Assembly: GCA_016932965.1 (NCBI GenBank)
Contig: JAFGBW010000221.1
Coordinates: forward strand, 1-17,180
Source: Candidatus Auribacterota bacterium
GTDB lineage: Bacteria > Auribacterota > JAFGBW01
DNA length: 17,180 bases
Direction: 5' to 3'
In this document: piece by piece, positions 1-5,413 of the stretch
Layout of the letters: the number at the start of each line of letters is the position of its first letter
Numbering within the stretch: position 1 is the stretch's first letter
Translations under genes and position numbers: made by a program
Notes under the pieces: model-generated
What the model saw: only the letters and a program-made list of their open reading frames with translations
Told to the model about the DNA's origin: nothing
Databases searched by the model: none

Positions 1-361
1 AATGCCCAATGTGATATTAACGGGATATATCAAGGGGGAAGAGCTTCAGGAAATATATTCCAATGCCGGCGCGGCTGTTCTTCCTTCCTCGCATGAGGGG
101 CTTCCTCTGGTATTGCTGGAGGCTTTAAATTACGGGCTGCCCTGCATCGTGAGTGATATTCCAGCCCACCGTGAAATTGAATTTGAAACGGTAAATTTTT
201 TTCCTTTAAACCATGTAAAACAGCTTAAAAATCTGATGCTGGAAGCATCTGAAGGAAAAATGATAAATTATTCAATGTCCGGAAGGGATTATGTTGAAAA
301 AAATTTTAACTGGGAAGTCCAGGCTGACAAGCTGTTAAATGTTTATGAACAGTTGAAATAA
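1..361 (+). CDS. GT4-family glycosyltransferase, C-terminal part (5' end outside window)
   Basis: Only the C-terminal 119 or so residues are visible. The reading frame runs in from the left edge and the first ATG (position 2) is probably internal. The segment matches the nucleotide-sugar-binding half of a GT-B fold glycosyltransferase of the GT4 (glycosyl transferases group 1) family: a G-Y-I turn after a beta strand, then the family EX7E motif with glutamates at visible residues 32 and 40 (sequence HEGLPLVLLEAL), then GLPCIVSD. The closing amphipathic helix with F-N-W and VYEQLK is the usual GT4 C-terminus. It would transfer a sugar to a lipid-linked glycan at the cytoplasmic side of the membrane. 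The acceptor and donor cannot be read from the sequence. It is followed on the same strand, after 93 bp, by the radical SAM gene. Confidence 0.9.
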   Translation, partial: MPNVILTGYIKGEELQEIYSNAGAAVLPSSHEGLPLVLLEALNYGLPCIVSDIPAHREIEFETVNFFPLNHVKQLKNLMLEASEGKMINYSMSGRDYVEKNFNWEVQADKLLNVYEQLK

Positions 362-365
362 AGAA

Positions 366-400
366 GACACAGAGGCACTAAGAGAGGGAAGAAGGAATAA
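366..400 (+). repeat. Intergenic copy of the cacagagg-type 8-bp repeat
   Basis: This purine-rich stretch starts gacacagaggcactaagag and continues with GA-rich sequence. It resembles the ggcacaga units of the 8-bp tandem repeat at 5890-5921, read in the opposite orientation. It fills part of the 93-bp gap between the glycosyltransferase fragment and the radical SAM gene. The resemblance is seen directly; its nature as a mobile or slippage-born repeat is inferred. Confidence 0.55.
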
Positions 401-454
401 AAAGAAAAAATTACTGAACATCTGTAAGAAACAAATAGGATAAATGAGAGTAAA

Positions 455-1435
455 ATGAGCAAAACATTATACGGTTCAATCATAGTCACCTACCGCTGCA
501 ATGCGCGATGCAACATGTGTGACTGTTTTCAATTTCCGACAAAGCCTGATGAGGAAATATCCTTAAAGACGATTGAAAAACTGCCGCTAATGACATTTAC
601 CAATATTACCGGCGGTGAGCCTTTTATCCGGAAGGATCTCGGGGACATCATTTCCATCATCCGCAAAAAAACAAAACGGATCGTCATCAGCACCAACGGT
701 TTTTTTTCAGAGAGGATCATTGATCTTTTTAAAACCTATCCGGATTTGGGGATCCGCATCAGCATTGAGGGGCTTTCTAAATCCAATGACACGATCCGAG
801 GGATAAAAGACGGGTTTGACAACGGTCTGAGAACCCTTTTGTCCCTGTCGGACATGGGAATAAAGGATATCGGATTCGGAATGACCGTACAGGACATGAA
901 CGCCCATGATTTACTTCCCTTGTATTATCTTTCCAACCATCTGGACATGGAATTTGCCACTGCCACTTTGCATAATTCCTTTTATTTCAGGAAAACGGAC
1001 AATGACATCCAGGACCCGGAAAAACTGACCAGGGTGTTTGAATTACTGATCAACAATTTATTGAAAAGCCGCTCTGTAAAAAAATGGTTCAGGGCCTATT
1101 TTAACCACGGGCTGATCAATTATATACATAAGAATCAAAGGCTTTTACCCTGCGACATGGGCAGGAACGGATTTTTTCTGGATCCTTACGGGGATGTTCT
1201 GCCCTGCAACGGCATGATTGAAAAAATTAGCATGGGTAATTTAAATACCCAAACCTGGGATGAAATCTGGAACTCAGAAAAGGCAAAAATAGTCCGGGAG
1301 GCGGTTAAAAACTGCGGAAGAAACTGCTGGATGATCGGGAGCGCGGCCCCTGCCATGCGGGACAAGTTATGGATGCCCGTGAAGTGGGTGATACAGCATA
1401 AGCTCAAAGGAAAGTACGAATGGAAAAAGTGTTAA
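455..1435 (+). CDS. Radical SAM protein with C-terminal SPASM-type cysteine domain
   Basis: A 326-residue radical SAM enzyme. The CX3CX2C iron-sulfur motif is at C15, C19 and C22 (YRCNARCNMC), and the SAM-binding GGEP motif is at 53-56. A SPASM-like C-terminal region carries cysteines at 233, 251, 287, 291 and 326 and the typical GNLNTQTWDEIWNS stretch (261-274), so one or two auxiliary Fe-S clusters are likely. Enzymes of this architecture modify peptides or serve as maturases, but relatives are also common in polysaccharide clusters with unknown substrates. The start at 455 is preceded by a weak GAGAG. The next gene converges on it 18 bp downstream. There is no precursor peptide gene beside it that I can see, so a peptide-maturase role is not supported here. 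The substrate is unknown. Confidence 0.9.
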   Translation: MSKTLYGSIIVTYRCNARCNMCDCFQFPTKPDEEISLKTIEKLPLMTFTNITGGEPFIRKDLGDIISIIRKKTKRIVISTNGFFSERIIDLFKTYPDLGIRISIEGLSKSNDTIRGIKDGFDNGLRTLLSLSDMGIKDIGFGMTVQDMNAHDLLPLYYLSNHLDMEFATATLHNSFYFRKTDNDIQDPEKLTRVFELLINNLLKSRSVKKWFRAYFNHGLINYIHKNQRLLPCDMGRNGFFLDPYGDVLPCNGMIEKISMGNLNTQTWDEIWNSEKAKIVREAVKNCGRNCWMIGSAAPAMRDKLWMPVKWVIQHKLKGKYEWKKC

Positions 1436-1452
1436 CGTATTATACCCCCTTC

Positions 1453-2059
1453 TCAAAGCCGGAATTTTCTTTCGAAAAATGAATCAAAGAGGCAGTGGTG
1501 CAAATTCAGGTCTGTCCCAAAAGATATCAGATGATGTTCTGTTAAAAGGGATTTTAACACCTGTTTATTAATCTGGTCGGAAGAGCATAAAAGCATGCCC
1601 TGAATATCCTGAATATGTTTCTGGCTGTGCCCTTCCTGGAAATACAACAATTTACGTACAATAACATATTCAGGGGGTACGATCCAAATTTTCAGATTGT
1701 CTTTTAAGGTTATTCTTTTCCGGTTTGCCATGGCCCAGACATGAAGAGGATTTCCAGTATGAAGATAGCAATCTGCTTTCAAACCCGAATGCGGCTGAAT
1801 GATATTAAAACGGGCAACCAGGCTCCGGTTCATTTCACGGCGGATGACTTCTTTTGGCGGTATATAAAAATTTTCAGACGGAAAAAGTGTGATCAGACGA
1901 TCAAGACTCTCCTCTCGTCAAATGAAGAACAAGGTCTATATCATGGGTCAATCTCGGGTGGCCGTAAAAAATGGCGGCAACGGAACCTGTGATCATATAC
2001 TCTATCCCCCCTTTTTCCATTGGGAGGACAAAAACACCTATCAATTCAGCTTGCTGCAT
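1453..2059 (-). pseudogene. Nucleotidyltransferase-fold protein (DUF6036/AbiEii-like), frameshifted
   Basis: Reading the minus strand, an ATG at 2059 inside the end of the upstream gene opens a frame (MQQAELIGVF...) with a nucleotidyltransferase core: GS at residues 25-26, then G-H-P-R-L-T-H-D-I-D with the metal-binding D40 and D42. That frame stops at a TGA at 1903-1901. The rest of the family sequence (ESLDRLITLFPSENFYIPPK, then ...ANRKRITLKD...IVPPEYVIVRKLLYFQ...HIQDIQGML) continues in the next frame to a stop at 1453. The two halves join if one extra base near 1907-1915 (GA-rich, gagaggagag) is skipped, giving about 201 residues. The C-terminal 126 residues also form an open frame from an ATG at 1833. 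The start overlaps the upstream gene by 14 bp, which suggests translational coupling. The product would be a NTase of the type found in small two-gene, TA-like cassettes. The exact family name is from memory. A sequencing error is an alternative to a true frameshift. Confidence 0.75.
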
Positions 2060-2267
2060 AAAGAAAAATATCCCTTACCGCACGTTCAACCTGGGCATCT
2101 GACCAATCCGGATGCGCCTCACGCACTGCCGCGGATTTCATCATCCAGGCTGTCTCGCGCAATTTAAGCACCTCGTCCCATTTTTCGGCATAAGTCATGT
2201 GCTGATAGATCTGATTTTGAATTTTGTCTGCATCTGCAGAACACTTACAATTTATATTTTTGTTCAT
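2046..2267 (-). CDS. Small helical protein, partner of the nucleotidyltransferase
   Basis: A 73-residue protein. The conserved-looking part is the C-terminal 50 residues: a helical YAEKWDEVLKLRETAWMMK segment, then REAHPDWSDAQVERAVRDIF and a closing LYAAS. Proteins with this AW-x-x-K...HP-x-WS...VR-x-x-F-LYA pattern commonly sit directly upstream of a nucleotidyltransferase gene, as here, but I know of no assigned function. I chose the ATG at 2267 because an AAGAGA ribosome-binding site lies 7 nt upstream; an in-frame ATG at 2285 would add six residues. The last codons contain the start codon of the nucleotidyltransferase gene. A toxin-antitoxin or defence role is an inference from the pairing only. 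Confidence 0.7.
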   Translation of the reverse strand: MNKNINCKCSADADKIQNQIYQHMTYAEKWDEVLKLRETAWMMKSAAVREAHPDWSDAQVERAVRDIFLYAAS

Positions 2268-2416
2268 TGGTAAATCTCTTAACAAATAATTTACAGAAAA
2301 AATGACTAACCGCTCAATTTATTACTAAAAGGCAGATCTTAATACATCAACCTTTCCATTGAAGACCAAAAACAATACTTATGCAATATCACTTTTTAAT
2401 GTTGAAAATGCATAAG

Positions 2417-2516
2417 CAGGCTCTGTCCCATTTACCTCAATTTTTATAATTTAGACTTCCGTGGTGGATGGAATATTTCCAAAAACAATGATTTTTCCGG
2501 GATGGGACATAGCCTG
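2417..2516. repeat. 100-bp element bounded by 15-bp imperfect inverted repeats (MITE or IS-end remnant)
   Basis: The left arm caggctctgtcccat (2417-2431) and the right arm atgggacatagcctg (2502-2516) are inverted repeats matching at 14 of 15 positions, 70 bp apart. The ggctctgtccca-type end looks like an insertion-sequence terminal repeat. No target-site duplication is evident and no transposase frame lies inside. A near-direct copy of the left arm (caggctctatgtccattttac) is at 2678-2698. Confidence 0.6.
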
Positions 2517-2543
2517 CGGTCGTTTTGCATGCCAAATGGCTTC

Positions 2544-2569
2544 GGAATTTGTCCTGCGGGACAAATTCC
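2544..2569. repeat. Perfect 11-bp hairpin with a TGCG loop
   Basis: ggaatttgtcc at 2544-2554 and ggacaaattcc at 2559-2569 form a perfect 11-bp stem around the loop tgcg. There is no following T-run, so it is not a classical intrinsic terminator. It may be a REP-like palindrome or part of the neighbouring degenerate mobile element. Confidence 0.65.
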
Positions 2570-2652
2570 AGATATCGTGGTAGACCAGGGTCAGGCTATC
2601 TATTTGATTGCACTTAAACAACTGGTGATCAAAGCAAACCTCGATACATTAT

Positions 2653-2682
2653 AGCCTGTCCCGAACACCATCAGGACAGGCT
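2653..2682. repeat. 9-bp inverted repeat (agcctgtcc / ggacaggct)
   Basis: agcctgtcc at 2653-2661 pairs with ggacaggct at 2674-2682 across a 12-nt loop. Its arms share the caggct and gtcc words with the 100-bp element at 2417-2516, which suggests that both derive from one repeat family. No poly-T tail follows. Confidence 0.5.
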
Positions 2683-2748
2683 CTATGTCCATTTTACGGG
2701 CAAAATGTCTGAATCTGAAAAAGAAGAATAGAACTAAATCTGTGTAAT

Positions 2749-2775
2749 AAACTATTTTTTTTCAAAAAATAGTTT
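2749..2775. promoter_or_regulatory. AT-only 12-bp palindrome, possible operator of the DUF4160-DUF2442 operon
   Basis: aaactatttttt (2749-2760) and aaaaaatagttt (2764-2775) are perfect inverted repeats separated by ttc. The palindrome ends 2 bp before the -10 box and covers the place where a -35 element would be. That is where autoregulating small operons, including many toxin-antitoxin operons, keep their operator. Binding is inferred; the symmetry is seen. Confidence 0.45.
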
Positions 2776-2777
2776 GC

Positions 2778-2783
2778 TATAAT
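2778..2783 (+). promoter_or_regulatory. Consensus -10 box (TATAAT) directly before the DUF4160 start
   Basis: A perfect TATAAT lies five bases before the ATG at 2789. The -35 region at the usual distance is only a T-run. If this -10 is used, transcription would begin at about 2790 and the mRNA would have essentially no leader. No Shine-Dalgarno sequence precedes the ATG. Confidence 0.5.
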
Positions 2784-2788
2784 CAGAC

Positions 2789-3034
2789 ATGCCTAAAATT
2801 TTTAAATGGAAAGGATATAGGTTTCACTTTTTTTCAAATGAAGGGGATCCTTTAGAACCCATTCATATTCATGTTCAAAAAGGAGTCTGTAGGGCAAAAT
2901 TCCAGATTGATCCGGAGATTTGTCTTGTTTCCAATTTTGGTTTTAATAGTCATGAATTGAATGAATTTGAGAATAAAATAAGAGAAGAAGCAGATTTAAT
3001 CAGGAGAAAATGGAATGAATACTTTAACAATTGA
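2789..3034 (+). CDS. DUF4160 domain protein
   Basis: An 81-residue protein that fits the DUF4160 family over its whole length. It opens MPKIFKWKGYRFHFFSNEGD, carries the family PIHIHVQKG histidine motif (near residues 25-33) and the SNFGFNSHEL segment, and ends in RRKWNEYF. The start is fixed by the family's MP-x-I opening, although no ribosome-binding site precedes it and a TATAAT sits five bases upstream. It overlaps the following DUF2442 gene by 20 bp, the usual arrangement of this pair. DUF4160/DUF2442 pairs have been suggested to behave like toxin-antitoxin modules. The activity is not established as far as I know, and nothing here decides which partner would be toxic. Confidence 0.9.
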   Translation: MPKIFKWKGYRFHFFSNEGDPLEPIHIHVQKGVCRAKFQIDPEICLVSNFGFNSHELNEFENKIREEADLIRRKWNEYFNN

Positions 3035-3281
3035 AGCCTGTGCATTAAAAATTTCCTTTGATAAGGATAATATGTGGGTCTTTTTGGCAGATGGACGACA
3101 GTTAGCAGTTCCTTTATCCTATTTTCCAAGACTATTAAACGCTACACCAGCACAAAGAAAAAAATTTGAACTTAGTGGTGGAGGAACTGGTATTCATTGG
3201 GACGAAATAGATGAAGATATCAGTGTCCCGGGTTTACTTATGGGATATAAGGACAGAACCCATTTTAAAAATTACATGTAA
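3015..3281 (+). CDS. DUF2442 domain protein
   Basis: An 88-residue protein of the DUF2442 family. It shows the characteristic order of a small beta-rich N-terminal half (MWVFLADGRQLAVPLSYFPRL), the linking ATPAQRKKFELSGGGTGIHW and the acidic DEIDEDISVPGLL end. The ATG at 3015 lies inside the end of the DUF4160 gene and has a good AGGAG (3002-3006) eight bases upstream, so it is translated from its own site on the shared transcript. It is probably the partner, perhaps the DNA-binding or neutralising one, of DUF4160; this is inference. The 70 bp after it carry repeat-like sequence and then the end of the convergent glycoside hydrolase gene. Confidence 0.9.
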   Translation: MNTLTIEACALKISFDKDNMWVFLADGRQLAVPLSYFPRLLNATPAQRKKFELSGGGTGIHWDEIDEDISVPGLLMGYKDRTHFKNYM

Positions 3282-3284
3282 AGA

Positions 3285-3351
3285 TTCGCCACTGAGAGGA
3301 AAAAGGGAATGCATCTTCCTCCTCCCCTATGTGCCTTTGCTGCTATGTCCC
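3285..3351. repeat. Repeat-derived spacer between convergent genes
   Basis: The short gap between the DUF2442 stop and the glycoside hydrolase stop begins with gccactgagagg on the plus strand and ends with cccctatgtgcctttgc, which is the minus-strand form of the cacagagg-type repeat. The two halves point toward each other and include gaggaa/ttcctc, so a weak hairpin is possible. No clear intrinsic terminator is visible. Confidence 0.4.
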
Positions 3352-5412
3352 TTATTTACCTTTCCCCCGTATTTCCAACGCCGTCAGGGAATGCGGCTCA
3401 AAGGTATAACTGAAATTGGCTCCGGGGATCTGCACCGTTTTATGAATGACTTTCACATTATCGTGGTTTTGTTCATTCGTAGAAATCACATCCGGGCCGT
3501 TCAGCGTCCACACATCGGCGGTTGCTGCAGGATTAAAATCCTTCAACTGAATCGTTGTCTGCATGGGTTCATTCAGATTCTTATTGATCACCATGAGATA
3601 GACTTTTTTCCCGTCTTTCGATCTACTGGCATTGACTGAAAGGTACGGGATTTTCCCGTCGGTGACAGGGATGAATTTTTCCAGCTTAACATCCTTGAAA
3701 CAGGCAACACCCTGAATTTTTTTCACTTTTCCGATATTCCTTGCAAAGACTTTGACTGCCCCGGCATCCGGCAAGGTTAGATAAAGTGTTTCCACATAAG
3801 TCCAGTCATTATCCCCTGACAAAGCCCTGGTGCTTGCAGCTGAATGGACAGCATCCCATCCGCGGCTATCCTGAATTTCAAGGCAAATTCCATGATCAGA
3901 AATATAATTTTCAGTTTTGATATACCCTGACAGCCTGTAAAAGGTATTGGGTGCAACCTTTGCTGTCATATAGCAATGGTAATAATTCCTTTTCCACGGC
4001 TTTTTAAAAACTATTTTTAAAATATTTCCTTCCTTCCCTGCTTTCCCCTCTGTGCCTTTTTCCACCCTTGCCTTCACCCGGAAGACCTTATGGATTTTCC
4101 ATCTCTTGAATAAAAGGTTCTCTCCGATCACATTGCCGGGTTTATTGTTGTGTAGATAATATCTGAACCATTCATATTCTGAGATGTCATAACTGCTTGA
4201 ACTAACATGGGCATCAAGAAGTTCATCCCCCCAATGCTCATGATACATTTCAAACACATAATAATTCGGTCGCTTATAATATGGATTATATAAATCAGCA
4301 GGATTGTCTCTAAAACCATTGGCAATCATGCCCCAGTAACTGTTGCATAACTGCCAATAGTTAGCCATCAAGATATGATTTTCCGGCATCATGAAAACAC
4401 GGATTAACTCAGCATTTACTAAAGCGCATCCAAGACTGAATCTGTAAGGCACAGGCTTTTCCTGCACATACCCGCCGTTGAATTCAGTGATGGCCAAAGG
4501 AACTGTCTTTCCGGATGAACGTCTTAATAATGCTGAAACCTCTTTGAAAACATAATGATCTCTGATCAAAGGGACAGCCAGAGATACTTCAAAGATTTCC
4601 TCTGCAGAAAAAGTTTCAAGCTTTTTTCCCCAGGCAGGTGTTGGATAGGTATGAATGATGCCGAAATCCACTTTGTTTATAATGAGAGCTGCAACAGGGT
4701 TATTCCATTCGGGATCCAGCAATACTATTCCCACGCGGACAGACGGATCTGTCTTTTTTAAAACGGAATAATATTTTAAATAACGTCCGGCATATTCCTC
4801 AGGTTTTATTTCAGGGATAGAGCGGTGATTGCCATGATAGACTTCATTTCCCACTTCAAAATATTTTACATGATAAGGTTCCCTGTGTCCGTTTTGTGCG
4901 CGTTTAGCCGCCCAAATATGGTTGCCGTCATCTGGTGAGTTCAAATACTCCACCATGTCAGCAGCATCCTGTTCAGTGCCTGTAAAATAACTTAAAGTAA
5001 TGACGGGCTCAGCTCCGATTTCTTTGCAGACCTGCAGAAATTCATCCAGTCCAAAGAGGAAGTTTTTGCGATTTTTACCGACTGTTTCTTTCCAGTCATA
5101 GGTATGGGAGCCGCAACCGCCCGGAAATCTCAACACCCTGAACCCCGCTTTTTTCATCAAATCAATAACATCAGCATTTGGCCTGGCTGACACAGGGTCC
5201 CAGATGCCTGCCCCATAATCTGAATAACCGTAGAATTCTTCTGTCCAGTCTTCATAAGTTGACGGATCATATCCAAGAAGATTATTGCCGAAGATATTCG
5301 GATTGACTGTGGCAAGCGTTTTGCCGCAATAGACAGTGATGATGTTTTGAGCAAAAACCCGGCTGTATGTTGAAAAAATAATGAATAAAAATAATAATAT
5401 TTTTATAATCAC
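3352..5412 (-). CDS. Secreted clan GH-A glycoside hydrolase (GH51/GH39-like) with C-terminal CBM-like domain
   Basis: A 686-residue protein with a signal peptide (residues 1-21, hydrophobic core ILLFLFIIF, cut probably after VFA). A TIM-barrel follows, with FRVLRFPGG (91-99), the general acid/base in FEVGNEV (E190) and the likely nucleophile in AITEFNGG (E310). This layout fits alpha-L-arabinofuranosidase-like enzymes of clan GH-A. Residues 430-580 look like a CBM-type beta sandwich (YRLSGYIKTEN..., DWTYVETLYLTLP), followed by a C-terminal beta domain ending LTALEIRG. Residues 449-462 (VEKGTEGKAGKEG) look like an in-frame repeat insertion. The start is GTG, one base after the upstream stop and without a strong SD, so coupled translation is likely. 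As the last gene of the polysaccharide operon it could trim or release the polymer outside the cytoplasm. The substrate is unknown. Confidence 0.85.
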   Translation of the reverse strand: MIIKILLFLFIIFSTYSRVFAQNIITVYCGKTLATVNPNIFGNNLLGYDPSTYEDWTEEFYGYSDYGAGIWDPVSARPNADVIDLMKKAGFRVLRFPGGCGSHTYDWKETVGKNRKNFLFGLDEFLQVCKEIGAEPVITLSYFTGTEQDAADMVEYLNSPDDGNHIWAAKRAQNGHREPYHVKYFEVGNEVYHGNHRSIPEIKPEEYAGRYLKYYSVLKKTDPSVRVGIVLLDPEWNNPVAALIINKVDFGIIHTYPTPAWGKKLETFSAEEIFEVSLAVPLIRDHYVFKEVSALLRRSSGKTVPLAITEFNGGYVQEKPVPYRFSLGCALVNAELIRVFMMPENHILMANYWQLCNSYWGMIANGFRDNPADLYNPYYKRPNYYVFEMYHEHWGDELLDAHVSSSSYDISEYEWFRYYLHNNKPGNVIGENLLFKRWKIHKVFRVKARVEKGTEGKAGKEGNILKIVFKKPWKRNYYHCYMTAKVAPNTFYRLSGYIKTENYISDHGICLEIQDSRGWDAVHSAASTRALSGDNDWTYVETLYLTLPDAGAVKVFARNIGKVKKIQGVACFKDVKLEKFIPVTDGKIPYLSVNASRSKDGKKVYLMVINKNLNEPMQTTIQLKDFNPAATADVWTLNGPDVISTNEQNHDNVKVIHKTVQIPGANFSYTFEPHSLTALEIRGKGK
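4031..4076 (-). repeat. Repeat-like in-frame insert inside the glycoside hydrolase gene
   Basis: On the coding strand the core reads aaaaggcacagagggg (4045-4060) inside a GA-rich stretch. It encodes Gly-, Lys- and Glu-rich residues at about 446-460 (core EKGTEG, 451-456), unlike the flanking beta-strand sequence. The ggcacagagg word is shared with the 8-bp repeat at 5890-5921. Confidence 0.5.
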
Positions 5413-5413
5413 C

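Larger units (their letters stand above)
2286..2788. other. Non-coding spacer between two divergent cassettes, rich in inverted repeats
   Basis: About 500 bp without a convincing gene on either strand. The part next to the minus-strand cassette (2286-2410) is AT-rich and should hold its promoter, but no clear -35/-10 pair stands out. The middle (2417-2696) holds three inverted repeats and several copies of a caggctc/a motif, annotated separately. The end (2749-2783) holds the palindrome and -10 box of the DUF4160 gene. No fragment of a transposase reading frame was recognised. Confidence 0.7.

Noticed and set aside
1436-1452. Terminator between the convergent radical SAM and nucleotidyltransferase genes
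   Set aside because: The gap is only 17 bp and contains no inverted repeat.
1741-2167. Plus-strand open frames across the nucleotidyltransferase region (1741-1992 and 1889-2167)
   Set aside because: They lie antisense to the reconstructed nucleotidyltransferase and its partner, which have recognisable family motifs; the plus-strand translations show none.
2575-2590. JUMPstart/ops-like element (gtggtag) expected in polysaccharide loci
   Set aside because: Only a short partial match, on the wrong strand and far from the operon start.
2653-2682. Intrinsic terminator at the 9-bp hairpin
   Set aside because: No U-run follows on either strand and no gene ends next to it.
3211-3639. Plus-strand frame overlapping the ends of the DUF2442 and glycoside hydrolase genes
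   Set aside because: It runs out of frame through two well-supported genes and through repeat-like spacer; no domain is recognisable.
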